NCBI GenBank assembly: GCA_948470005.1
Contig: CAOKNI010000017.1
Coordinates: 1-21,648 of the forward strand
Direction: 5' to 3'
Length of the DNA stretch: 21,648 nt
Source of the DNA: an uncultured Mycoplasmatota bacterium
Lineage (GTDB): Bacteria > Bacillota_I > Bacilli_A > RF39 > UBA660
Numbering within the stretch: position 1 is the first letter of the stretch; the number at the start of each line of letters is the position of its first letter. Below the pieces are notes generated by a model, which saw only the letters and a program-made list of their open reading frames with translations, was not told the origin of the DNA and ran no database searches. The position numbers and the translations under genes are program-made. This document shows, piece after piece, positions 14,211-21,643 of this stretch.

Positions 14211-15413
14211 ATGAATTTAGAGCAAAACATAATGCAAATACCTATTGAGGAGATAATCCCAAATCGCTTTCAACCGCGTCTTAATTTTGATGATCGTGGT
14301 TTAGAGGAACTTGCTAATTCTATCAAACAACATGGCATAATTCAGCCATTAGTTTTACGACGAGTAAATGATAAATATGAAATTATTGCTGGTGAGCGAA
14401 GATATAAAGCGGCCACTTTAGCTGGCCTTAGCACAGTACCAGCAGTTATAGCCAATATAGATGATAATAAAAGTGCTGAAGTAGCAATCGTCGAAAATGT
14501 TCAAAGACGGGATTTAACACCTATTGAAGAAGCTCGTAGCTATAAGAACTTATTAGATAAAGGGTATTTAACGCAAGCAGAGCTTGCTAAAAAAATGGGC
14601 TTATCTCAAAGTGCTATAGCAAATAAGCTTCGTTTACTTAATTTAGACGCTACCGTTCAAGAAGCTTTATTAAATAATCAAATAAGTGAGCGTCATGCTC
14701 GTTCCCTTTTAATTCTTCATTCTCATGATGACCAAAAAACATGGTTAAATAAAATTATAAATGACCGTATGACTGTAAGAGAATTAGATGAAGCCTTAAA
14801 AAAATTTACTAATCCAGATAATAATGATAATGAAGACGAAGGAATACCATTAGTAAAAGCTATTGATTTAGATGCCATCAAAAAAGAAGCAACTGAGCTT
14901 CCGAGTTTAGATGAAGAAAGTGATATTGCCCGTAAACTTCGCGAGATAGAACAAGAAAAAAAGTTTAACCCTGATATTATTCCGGCTTCACAAGCCACAA
15001 ATGAATCCAAAGGAAATTTCTTTAATTTTCTTGAAAATGAAATAGTAAATATGAATACGGAAGAAGCGGACATTAAAACTCCAGTTTTAAACTTAGAATT
15101 GCCATCTAACAATGTTGAAGAAAAGCCAAAAGAGTTAAATCCTAAACCAGAATTTAATTCTAATTTTGAAACGCCTGTATTTAATAACTCCAGTTCTAAC
15201 GAAGAATTATTTGATCCATTATCATTAATTGAAACATTAGAACCAGACTATGTTGAAAAGCAGGAAGAAAAATTAGGAATAGATTTAAAAACTGCTATAA
15301 ATAATATTCGTAATACTAAAGATGATTTAAGTACTAAAGGATTTAATATTACTATGGAAGAAACTGATTTACAAGATAGTTATCAATTTACAATTAAAAT
15401 TAAAAAGAATTAA
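14211..15413 (+). CDS. ParB/Noc-family CTPase DNA-binding protein with long acidic linker
   Basis: The N-terminal 200 residues are a standard ParB: IPNRFQPR (16-23), LANSIKQHGIIQPLVLR (34-50), the CTP-binding GERRYKA (61-67), ENVQRRDLTPIEEA (95-108) and a helix-turn-helix QAELAKKMGLSQSAIANKL (122-140), then RHARSLL (161-167). ParB/Noc proteins load on parS or Noc sites and slide as CTP clamps, acting in chromosome segregation or division-site control. Here residues about 200-335 form a long acidic, low-complexity linker and the C-terminus (about 355-400) has a helix plus beta strand that may be the dimerisation domain. At 400 residues it is far longer than typical (about 280-290). Next to rsmG this is the position of noc in Bacillus. 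No ParA gene is adjacent; I cannot tell ParB from Noc. Confidence 0.92.
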   Translation: MNLEQNIMQIPIEEIIPNRFQPRLNFDDRGLEELANSIKQHGIIQPLVLRRVNDKYEIIAGERRYKAATLAGLSTVPAVIANIDDNKSAEVAIVENVQRRDLTPIEEARSYKNLLDKGYLTQAELAKKMGLSQSAIANKLRLLNLDATVQEALLNNQISERHARSLLILHSHDDQKTWLNKIINDRMTVRELDEALKKFTNPDNNDNEDEGIPLVKAIDLDAIKKEATELPSLDEESDIARKLREIEQEKKFNPDIIPASQATNESKGNFFNFLENEIVNMNTEEADIKTPVLNLELPSNNVEEKPKELNPKPEFNSNFETPVFNNSSSNEELFDPLSLIETLEPDYVEKQEEKLGIDLKTAINNIRNTKDDLSTKGFNITMEETDLQDSYQFTIKIKKN

Positions 15414-15415
15414 GT

Positions 15416-15438
15416 AAGCAATTTTAGGCTTGCTTTTT
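15416..15438 (+). terminator. Intrinsic terminator of the ParB-family gene
   Basis: AAGCAA (15416-15421) pairs with TTGCTT (15430-15435) around an 8-base loop, followed by T residues to 15438. Short stem, moderate strength. Confidence 0.65.
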
Positions 15439-15459
15439 GTTAAATATTGCCAAAAAAAT

Positions 15460-15487
15460 TTGACAAAAATTATAATTATGATATAAT
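15460..15487 (+). promoter_or_regulatory. Promoter of TetR-family regulator
   Basis: Perfect TTGACA (15460-15465), 16-base spacer and extended -10 TGATATAAT (15479-15487). Confidence 0.85.
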
Positions 15488-15503
15488 GATAACATAAGTT
15501 ACC
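15488..15503 (+). promoter_or_regulatory. Candidate TetR operator
   Basis: GATAAC (15488-15493) and GTTACC (15498-15503) form an imperfect palindrome (5 of 6 positions symmetric) immediately downstream of the -10 and over the likely transcription start. A site here would repress its own gene. No second copy with this spacing was noticed in the window. Confidence 0.4.
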
Positions 15504-15526
15504 AATAAACAAAAGGAGGTTTATTT

Positions 15527-16099
15527 ATGGCTGGTAAAAGTGTAATCGACCAAAAAACATTATTAAAAGCTGCAGTTACTATGGTTGAAAAAAATGGAAT
15601 TGAAAGTATTAATGCAAGGTCATTAGCTTCTGCCGCTGGCATATCTACCAAACCCATTTACCGGATTTACAAAGGCCTTGATGAACTAAAAACTGATGTT
15701 AATGAAATTATCAAAAAAGAATATGATGAATTTATTATGAGACGTGTTGATAATAAAAATGCTCTTATAACTGTATGTGTAGCATATGTTGAATTTGCGG
15801 GTATGCACAAAAATTATTTTCGCTCCATGTTCTTATCTCATAATTTGAAATGGACAAGTGTTGATGATGTTTTAAATGAAAAATGGAATCAGTCTACCAT
15901 CATAAATCTTGTTAATAAACATGGTTTAAGTTTTGATGAAGCTAAAAATTTATTTATGAATGTTTGGTTATATGCTAATGGACTTGCCACTCTAATAGCA
16001 AGTAATGAACTAGTAATAGATAATAAAGAAATATTAGTGCGTATCGTAAAAATTTATAAAGAATTATCCAAAAATTTACCAATCAAAAACCAAAATTAA
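15527..16099 (+). CDS. TetR/AcrR-family transcriptional regulator
   Basis: The 190-residue protein has a classical TetR N-terminal DNA-binding domain: helix KTLLKAAVTMVEKNG (10-24), then INARSLASAAGISTKPIYR (28-46), the helix-turn-helix, and YKGLDELK (48-55). The all-helical C-terminal half (about 70-185) would hold the ligand pocket and dimer interface; it has no signature I recognise. SD AAAAGGAGG precedes the ATG. A consensus promoter and candidate operator indicate autoregulation. No transporter is adjacent, so the target is unknown; the convergent small membrane protein at 16126 is separated by a terminator. Confidence 0.88.
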   Translation: MAGKSVIDQKTLLKAAVTMVEKNGIESINARSLASAAGISTKPIYRIYKGLDELKTDVNEIIKKEYDEFIMRRVDNKNALITVCVAYVEFAGMHKNYFRSMFLSHNLKWTSVDDVLNEKWNQSTIINLVNKHGLSFDEAKNLFMNVWLYANGLATLIASNELVIDNKEILVRIVKIYKELSKNLPIKNQN

Positions 16100-16127
16100 A
16101 AACTGTATTTAAAATTTACAGTTTTTT
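16099..16127. terminator. Bidirectional terminator between convergent genes
   Basis: AAAACTGTA (16099-16107) pairs perfectly with TACAGTTTT (16117-16125) around a 9-base loop. The T-run to 16127 on plus and the A-run upstream make it work both ways, for the TetR gene and the minus-strand gene; it overlaps the stop codon regions of both. Confidence 0.82.
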
Positions 16128-16446
16128 AGTTTCTATACTTTACAAATGAAGGAATATTTTGGTTATCCAAAACAACTTGATAATTATTGCCATACTGTGA
16201 AAGTATTACATTATAATAATCTTCCTGCCATTTAATAAATACACTTATCGTTCCATCATTATTATTTAAAGCTCTTACATATTCATATTGAAAATCTAAA
16301 TTATTGTATTTATGACTAAAATAATTATAAATAGCACTTTTCGTATTATTACTTATAATCATATTCACACACTTATAACATAAAATATTATATAAAAGAA
16401 GAGTAATTGCCACACCTAAAATCCAAAGTAATACTTTAGTTTTCAT
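16126..16446 (-). CDS. Small membrane-anchored protein of unknown function
   Basis: This 106-residue protein starts with MKTK followed by a hydrophobic segment (5-20, extended to about 31), best read as an uncleaved N-terminal anchor. The remaining 75 residues are aromatic- and asparagine-rich with alternating strands (YEYVRALNNNDGTISVFIKW), suggesting a small extracytoplasmic alpha/beta domain. AGGG upstream of the ATG is a modest SD. A minus-strand extended -10 TGGTAAAAT lies at 16479-16471. Family not recognised. Confidence 0.62.
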   Translation of the reverse strand: MKTKVLLWILGVAITLLLYNILCYKCVNMIISNNTKSAIYNYFSHKYNNLDFQYEYVRALNNNDGTISVFIKWQEDYYNVILSQYGNNYQVVLDNQNIPSFVKYRN

Positions 16447-16514
16447 TATATCAACCCTAATCTAATAACCATTTTACCATAAAAACTGTAAATTATAAAT
16501 ATTTATGTATTATT

Positions 16515-16549
16515 TAGTACTTGACAAAACCAAGTACTAGAGATATTAT
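16515..16549 (+). promoter_or_regulatory. PadR promoter with perfect palindromic operator
   Basis: TTGACA (16521-16526), 17-base spacer and TATTAT (16544-16549). TAGTACTTG (16515-16523) and CAAGTACTA (16531-16539) form a perfect 9-bp inverted repeat with a 7-base centre that covers the -35, so a bound dimer would block polymerase. PadR regulators commonly bind such sites before their own gene, so autoregulation of this PadR-HAAS operon is likely. Transcription would start near 16556. Confidence 0.8.
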
Positions 16550-16570
16550 AAGAGTGAAAGCGGTGATAAT

Positions 16571-16894
16571 ATTAATACTCAGTATAAAAAAGGTGTGTTA
16601 GAGCTTTTAATATTACTAATGGTCGCTAAAAAAGACATGTACGGTTATGAATTAGTGGAGGCTGTAAGTAAAATTGTGGACGTAAACGAAGGAACAATAT
16701 ATCCCATTTTAAAAAGGCTTACAAATGAATCATATTTTGAAACTTACACTAAAGAATCAACAGAAGGACCAATTAGAAAATATTATCATCTAACATTATC
16801 AGGCAAAATAGCCAAAGATAAACAACTAAACGAGTGGAAAAATTTTAGTCGAGGTGTAAATGAATTTATTAAAAGGAGCGAGAAAAATGAATAA
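16571..16894 (+). CDS. PadR-family regulator, apparent AUU start codon
   Basis: This 107-residue protein is a minimal PadR: NTQYKKGVLELLILL (2-16), KKDMYGYELVE, NEGTIYPILKRL (the winged helix recognition segment) and EGPIRKYYHLTLSGK (wing). Related PadR proteins begin MNTQFKKGVLEL, so the start should be the ATT at 16571, in frame and directly before AAT ACT CAG. The SD-like GGTGAT (16562-16567) lies 3 bases upstream, the same gap as before the ATGs at 137 and 12274. The only other start in frame, GTG 16595, would delete eight conserved residues and has no spaced SD. Overlaps the HAAS gene by 8 bases. PadR-HAAS pairs usually regulate membrane stress or export functions. Confidence 0.82.
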   Translation: MNTQYKKGVLELLILLMVAKKDMYGYELVEAVSKIVDVNEGTIYPILKRLTNESYFETYTKESTEGPIRKYYHLTLSGKIAKDKQLNEWKNFSRGVNEFIKRSEKNE

Positions 16895-18539
16895 AGAAGA
16901 ATTTATTAAAAAATTAAAAAAAAGATTAGAAGTATTAGAAGATGCTGAAATTGAAGATATAATAGCTGAATATGAAGGCTATATTAGCGAAAAAGTAGCT
17001 AAAGGTTTAACTGAGGAAGAAGCAGTAAAGGAACTTGGAGACTTTGAGGAAATAGTTAGTGATTTACTAGCAGCTTACAAAGTTAAATCTACTACCAATA
17101 GTGAAAGTGGTTTTACTAAAGTTATAAATAATATTAGTCGTGGTATTGATGCCTTCTTAGAGTCTTTAAATAGTAAAAGTGGTCGTGATATTTTAAAGAT
17201 TTTAATTGAAGTCATAATCATTTTACTAATAATTTGTCTTTTAAAAATCCCGTTCATTATTTTAAGTGATTTAGGCAGCAACATTTTTGCCGAATTAATA
17301 CCGCCGTTCGGTAGAGTTTTTAAGGGACTTTGGGCCTTTATCATTGAAGTTAGTTATATAATTGTTGCAGTCATATTTTTTATCAAAATGTTTGAAAAAA
17401 GATATTTTTCAGGAATAACAGATGAAATAATAGATAGCGATGCTAAGAAAAAAGAAGAAAAGAAGGGTAAGCCTAAAAAAACTTCAGCTAAGGAGCCTAA
17501 AGAAGAAGAAGTAAAACGAGTACCCCGTCATAGCGTCATTGATACATTATCTAATATTTGTATTGTTTTCTTAAAAATTTTTGCTATTTTATTTCTTTTT
17601 GGTATAGTCTGCTATTTAATTGGTATCACTATTACCTTAGGAATTATGATTTATCTTTTAACTCAAGGTGTAACATATTTTGGAGTTCTTCTTTTACTGA
17701 TTGCTTTGTTTATAGGCGGATGCTTCTTCTTAGAAATAGGTATTAACTTCATTTTAAATAAGTCTTTTAAATCTATGTTTCTATTTCCCAAAATAATAAG
17801 TATAATTGTGTTAACAGGTATTGCGCTAACTATGAGTGCCTTTGAAATAGCTAGTACGGAAATAATATATGATCATGGCCATGCTAAAACAACTAGTACT
17901 ATAAAAGAAATTGCCATGCAAGACGATTTAACTCTTTATAATTATGACCGCATAATAATTGATAACTCCTTAAAAAACAAAGTCAAAATCGAATATACTT
18001 ATCCTGATATAAAAGGAATGAAAGTGGACATTGATTTAACAAGTTGCAAAACAGGATATTGTCTTCATAGTTACATTGACCGCATAACTTGGAATAAAGA
18101 TATTTTAAAAACTTTCATTGAAGATTTAAAATCTAAAAAGATATATACTAATGATTATCGAATTGAAAAACTTGTTTATCTTTCCGAAGCAAACTATGAT
18201 AAACTTATGAAAAATCTTAATAGTGAAAGATATAATGAAGACGATTACCACAATTTTACCAAAACTTATAATATTTTAGACATTACGGATAGTAATGATT
18301 ATAATTATACTTATATAACTATTCGATCATTTAATAATGAAGAAGTCGAAACTGTAAAAATTCCACGTTCTTTTGCTGGAGCATTAGTAAAAGGAAATAA
18401 TTATGAATTTACTTTTGAATATTCTGGCACTACTCCAGATGATGATATAAAAAGCATCTTTAATCATTCTAAGTTGATAAATGTTGTATATACAGCTAAA
18501 ACCGGTTTAGACCAAACTCAGGATAAAATTCCTGAATAA
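16887..18539 (+). CDS. HAAS/DUF1700-domain membrane protein
   Basis: The 550-residue protein begins with a HAAS domain (1-65; EEFIKKLKKRLEVL, GLTEEEAVKELGDFEEIVSD), the partner domain found next to PadR regulators. Then come roughly five membrane segments (about 103-123, 143-166, 222-250, 258-283, 292-312), a highly charged lysine/glutamate loop between the second and third, and a C-terminal extracytoplasmic region of about 240 residues with no recognised domain. The start is ATG 16887 with AAGGAG 8 bases upstream; the ATG at 16860 lacks an SD and adds nine residues not part of the HAAS fold. It overlaps padR by 8 bases, so both are co-transcribed under the PadR operator. Likely role: envelope stress or membrane-protein regulation, by analogy only. 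Confidence 0.82.
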   Translation: MNKEEFIKKLKKRLEVLEDAEIEDIIAEYEGYISEKVAKGLTEEEAVKELGDFEEIVSDLLAAYKVKSTTNSESGFTKVINNISRGIDAFLESLNSKSGRDILKILIEVIIILLIICLLKIPFIILSDLGSNIFAELIPPFGRVFKGLWAFIIEVSYIIVAVIFFIKMFEKRYFSGITDEIIDSDAKKKEEKKGKPKKTSAKEPKEEEVKRVPRHSVIDTLSNICIVFLKIFAILFLFGIVCYLIGITITLGIMIYLLTQGVTYFGVLLLLIALFIGGCFFLEIGINFILNKSFKSMFLFPKIISIIVLTGIALTMSAFEIASTEIIYDHGHAKTTSTIKEIAMQDDLTLYNYDRIIIDNSLKNKVKIEYTYPDIKGMKVDIDLTSCKTGYCLHSYIDRITWNKDILKTFIEDLKSKKIYTNDYRIEKLVYLSEANYDKLMKNLNSERYNEDDYHNFTKTYNILDITDSNDYNYTYITIRSFNNEEVETVKIPRSFAGALVKGNNYEFTFEYSGTTPDDDIKSIFNHSKLINVVYTAKTGLDQTQDKIPE

Positions 18540-18599
18540 TAAAAAAACTATTTACAAAATAAAAAATATCCGTAATAATTAAATAAGGAGAGTGATAAA

Positions 18600-18974
18600 A
18601 TGAATATAAGATTTTTTAAATGTTCCAAATGTGGAAATATAATTACTAGTTCGAATGAATCTATTACTTGTTGTGGCGAAAAACTTACCGAATTAATACC
18701 TAATAAAACGGAAGCTGCAACCGAAAAGCATATCCCAGTTCTAAATATTGAAGGGACTACTGCTTTCATAACAGTTGGTGAAATTCTTCATCCTATGTTG
18801 GAAGAGCACTACATTTCTTGGATATATGTAATAACTAATAAGAGAGTGATAAAATATGATTTATTACCTAATAACGAGCCGAAAGTAGAGCTTCCCCTTT
18901 TAAAAAATGAAGAATTAATAAAAGTCTATGCTTATTGTAATACTCATGGACTTTGGGTAAACGAATCTAATTAA
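18600..18974 (+). CDS. dfx: Desulfoferrodoxin (two-centre superoxide reductase)
   Basis: This 124-residue protein reduces superoxide to hydrogen peroxide without making oxygen, an anaerobe's detoxification. Centre I is a desulforedoxin-type Fe(Cys)4 site: C8, C11, C24, C25 (CSKC...CC). Centre II, Fe(His)4Cys, is complete: H44 in EKHIP (42-46, with the conserved Glu-Lys), H64 and H70 in HPMLEEHYISWI, C113 and H116 in YCNTHGLW. The size is typical. SD AAGGAG is about 10 bases before the ATG. The gene follows the HAAS gene with no visible terminator and precedes a broken peptide-deformylase-like gene by one base. A weak -35 TTTACA (18551) exists upstream. Its presence argues for an anaerobic lifestyle. 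Confidence 0.95.
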   Translation: MNIRFFKCSKCGNIITSSNESITCCGEKLTELIPNKTEAATEKHIPVLNIEGTTAFITVGEILHPMLEEHYISWIYVITNKRVIKYDLLPNNEPKVELPLLKNEELIKVYAYCNTHGLWVNESN

Positions 18975-18975
18975 T

Positions 18976-19542
18976 TATGGATGTAACACGTAAAAATATT
19001 CTTAAAGGCGAAACATATTTAAGACAGATTTAGAAGTCTGTTGATTTTGATAAAGACGCGTATAAAGAAGCTATTAAAAAATTAGAATATTTTTGCAAGC
19101 ATGAAGAAATTTGTATGGCTCTAGCATCCATTCAAATAGGTATTCCTCTAAGAATTATTTAAAGAAAACTGATTTAAAACGTCTATACGAAAATTATGAT
19201 GAAGCAAGAATTTTAATAAACCCAGTAATTATTAAAAGTAAAGGCGAGACAAAGTTTTGGGAAGCTTGTGTTAGTTGCCTTAACTACACTGGTTTAGTTA
19301 AAAGACCATATGAAATCGAAATTGAATATTATGATATTAACAAGAATAAACATCACGAAATAATAAGCAGTTTTGTCACCTCAGTTTTATCCCATGAAAT
19401 TGACCACTTGGATGGCCTTTTACATATGGTTATAGCTGAAAAAATTCTTGAATTAACCGCCGAAGAACGAAAAATTTATCGTGAAAAACATTCTTATAAA
19501 ATTATAAAACTACAGGAACCTATATTCATCCCTAATAAGTAA
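18976..19542 (+). pseudogene. Peptide deformylase-like gene, broken by nonsense codon and frameshift
   Basis: Reading from ATG 18976 gives VTRKNILKGETYLRQI, a stop TAG (19030-19032), then KSVDFDKD and MALASIQIGIPLRII, the deformylase motif 1 region, ending at TAA (19159-19161). The rest continues one frame over: KKTDLKRLYENYDEARILIN, then FWEACVSCLNYTG (motif 2, EACVS in place of EGCLS, cysteine kept) and VLSHEIDHLDGLLH (motif 3, HExxH). One nucleotide lost around 19153-19160 restores the frame; a codon change removes the TAG. The metal ligands survive, so decay is recent. Peptide deformylase removes the N-formyl group from nascent proteins; an intact copy must be elsewhere. Sequencing error is possible but would require two events. 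Confidence 0.82.
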
Positions 19543-19568
19543 AGTATTTAACAATTACTTTGCTTTTT
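19537..19568 (+). terminator. Intrinsic terminator after the deformylase pseudogene
   Basis: AAGTAAAGTA (19537-19546) pairs with TACTTTGCTT (19556-19565) through 10 bp including one T-G pair, 9-base loop, then T-run. It overlaps the stop codon of the broken gene. Confidence 0.78.
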
Positions 19569-19589
19569 ATTTTTCAAATTTAAAAATTA

Positions 19590-19598
19590 TGCTATAAT
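19590..19598 (+). promoter_or_regulatory. Extended -10 promoter of the AAA+/dehydrogenase operon
   Basis: TGCTATAAT (19590-19598) with no good -35. SD AAGGAG lies at 19607-19612, 8 bases before the ATG. Confidence 0.65.
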
Positions 19599-19620
19599 AA
19601 AAACATAAGGAGAATTAACA

Positions 19621-20535
19621 ATGGAAGAAATAAGTGTATTAGAGCGATATGGTGAAGATCTAACTGCAAAAGAATATATAACCGACCCCGCTATTGGTCG
19701 TGAGGCCGAAATAAAACAAATAATTTTAACTCTTTTAACTCCCGAAAAAAGTGCTCTTTTAGTCGGAAAACCTGGTATTGGAAAAACCGCAATTGTTGAA
19801 GGCTTAGCTTACCGCATTATAAAAGGTTATGTTCCCGATGTATTACTTAACTATCAAGTTATTAAAGTTAATATTACAAGCCTACTTGGAAGTACTACTT
19901 CAAATGGTGAATCAGAAAGTAGAATTGACCTTTTAGTTCGAGAGCTTGCTCGTAAAGATAATGTCATTGTCTTTATTGATGAAACCCATCTTCTTGTCAA
20001 TAAAGAAGGGGGCTTAGATTTTGCTAACATGTTAAAAGCTGGCTTAGATCGTGGTACAATCAAAATGATTGGAGCTACTACTACGGAAGAATATGAGCAT
20101 TATATCTTAAGAGACCGAGCCTTCTTAAGAAGATTTAATAAAATTGAAGTTTTAGAAGCGGATAAAGAAACAACTGTCGAGATACTTATGGGTACGCTAC
20201 CAAAAATTGAGCACAAAATAGGCGTAAAGTGTGAATATACAAGTTTTATTAAGGAAAAAATCATGCGCTTTATCGTGGAAATGACTGACGAATACAAAAG
20301 AGTTTATGAGATAGCATCTCGTTATCCTGATATATGTTTAACTATCGTTTCTAATGCTTATACTTATGCTTTATATGATAATAATAGAAAAGTAACATTA
20401 AAACATTTTTATAAAGCTATCTGTAATGCTAACAATATATATGAAGATGCCCGAGCTAAAGAAATAGAGCGGTTCAAAATAACTTTTGCGGACATAATAA
20501 AAGAAGAAGGAGTTGATTTAAATGAGCAAAATTAA
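19621..20535 (+). CDS. Stand-alone ClpB/ClpC D1-like AAA+ ATPase
   Basis: The 304-residue protein is a single AAA+ module corresponding to the first ATPase ring of ClpB/Clp[15 protein letters not shown] (22-35), Walker A GKPGIGKT (49-56), Walker [10 protein letters not shown] (115-123), sensor 1 GATTTEEY (151-158), arginine finger LRRF (169-172), and a sensor-2-like SRYPDICL where ClpB has RFLPDKAI. There is no N-domain and no second ATPase module, which normally follow. The pore loop 1, KYRGEFE in unfoldases, reads TSNGESE (93-99), so the pore aromatic is gone. A threading unfoldase is unlikely; a remodeler, adaptor or switch is more plausible. Overlaps the next gene by 14 bases. Confidence 0.85.
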   Translation: MEEISVLERYGEDLTAKEYITDPAIGREAEIKQIILTLLTPEKSALLVGKPGIGKTAIVEGLAYRIIKGYVPDVLLNYQVIKVNITSLLGSTTSNGESESRIDLLVRELARKDNVIVFIDETHLLVNKEGGLDFANMLKAGLDRGTIKMIGATTTEEYEHYILRDRAFLRRFNKIEVLEADKETTVEILMGTLPKIEHKIGVKCEYTSFIKEKIMRFIVEMTDEYKRVYEIASRYPDICLTIVSNAYTYALYDNNRKVTLKHFYKAICNANNIYEDARAKEIERFKITFADIIKEEGVDLNEQN

Positions 20536-21577
20536 AGCATTCCAAATTGGATGTGGCAAAATGAGTAAATATATTATGGAATATGTTTACAATTTAAAAG
20601 GGGAAATCGTCGGAGCAGTCGATATAGACCAAAATAAAATTGGCAAAGATATTGGTACTATTATTGAATGTAAATTTAAAAATGTTATAATCGAAGATAT
20701 ATCTAAATTAGAAGAATTATTAAAAAGTACTAAACCAGATATTGCCATTATTACTACTATGAGTTTTTTAAATGATGTTGAAGATATCATTAGAACATGC
20801 GTAAGATGTGGTGTAAATGTTATTACGACTAGTGAAGAGTGTTTTTATGCTGAAAATAGCAATCCTACTCTTTTTAAAGAACTTGATATTTTAGCAAAAG
20901 CGAATAATGTAACAATAACAGGATGTGGCTATCAAGATGTTTTTTGGGGTAATCTTATAACTGTTTTAGCAGGGTCTACTCATAAAATAACTAAAATAAA
21001 AGGTAGTTCTTCGTATAACGTTGAAGACTATGGTATTGCCCTAGCCGAAGCTCATGGAGCGGGACTGTCCAAAGAAGAATTTGAAAAAACTATTGCGAGT
21101 GCTGATAATATAAGTGAAAAAGAGCGCGAAAAGTTAATTAATAATCGCGAATTTAGTCCCTCATACATGTGGAATGCTACAGGCTGGCTAGCAGATAAAA
21201 TGGGCTTAACACCCAAAAAACTAACCCAAAAATGTATTCCAATTATTATCGAAGAAGATATACATAGTACAACCCTAAACATGGATATAAAAAGTGGTAT
21301 GGCAAGTGGCATGAGTGCTATAGCAACTCTTGAAACAAATGAAGGGATAACAATCGAAGCTGAGTGTATCGGTAAAGTATATGGTCCTAATGACTTTGAT
21401 AAAAACGAATGGACAATCGAAGGCGAACCATCTACAACTATAACCGTAAATAGACCTGATACTGTGAGACTTACTTGTGCGGATATTGTAAACAGGATAC
21501 CTGATGTTATTAACGCAGAGCCAGGATTTATTTCAACAAGTAAACTACCAGAACCAACATATAAAATAAATTATTAA
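20522..21577 (+). CDS. NAD(P)-dependent amine dehydrogenase-like protein (diaminopentanoate dehydrogenase/DapB type)
   Basis: The 351-residue protein starts with a Rossmann fold, [12 protein letters not shown] (7-18), [18 protein letters not shown] (28-45), [15 protein letters not shown] (75-89) and [15 protein letters not shown], the plan of the DapB-N/2,4-diaminopentanoate dehydrogenase group (about 340-350 residues). Members oxidatively deaminate diamino acids with NAD(P). In the second domain [16 protein letters not shown] replaces the usual GTGVNPGF-type motif, so the substrate may differ from 2,4-diaminopentanoate. AAGGAG lies 8 bases before the ATG, inside the AAA+ gene, so both are co-translated. 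No other ornithine-degradation genes are nearby. Confidence 0.75.
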   Translation: MSKIKAFQIGCGKMSKYIMEYVYNLKGEIVGAVDIDQNKIGKDIGTIIECKFKNVIIEDISKLEELLKSTKPDIAIITTMSFLNDVEDIIRTCVRCGVNVITTSEECFYAENSNPTLFKELDILAKANNVTITGCGYQDVFWGNLITVLAGSTHKITKIKGSSSYNVEDYGIALAEAHGAGLSKEEFEKTIASADNISEKEREKLINNREFSPSYMWNATGWLADKMGLTPKKLTQKCIPIIIEEDIHSTTLNMDIKSGMASGMSAIATLETNEGITIEAECIGKVYGPNDFDKNEWTIEGEPSTTITVNRPDTVRLTCADIVNRIPDVINAEPGFISTSKLPEPTYKINY

Positions 21578-21604
21578 AAGAAAAATAGCATGAATGATTA
21601 TAAT

Positions 21605-21643
21605 ACCTTTAAGGTTCACACTAAATAAAAAGAATGATAAAAT
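21605..21643 (+). promoter_or_regulatory. Promoter for a gene beyond the right edge
   Basis: TTCACA (21615-21620), 17-base spacer and extended -10 TGATAAAAT (21635-21643). ACCTTTAAGGT (21605-21615), a perfect 5-bp palindrome around one base, abuts the -35. The gene it serves lies outside the window. Confidence 0.5.

Noticed and set aside
14723..15112. Minus-strand open frame inside the ParB-family gene
   Set aside because: It is an antisense shadow of the low-complexity acidic linker; no start signal or motif.
18548..18769. Minus-strand open frame over the start of the superoxide reductase gene
   Set aside because: It covers an intact gene with all metal ligands on the other strand and has no SD.
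19030..19032. Programmed readthrough or recoded TAG in the deformylase-like gene
   Set aside because: TAG serves as an ordinary stop for mnmG, rpsI and others, and a second lesion (frameshift) lies downstream, so decay is simpler.
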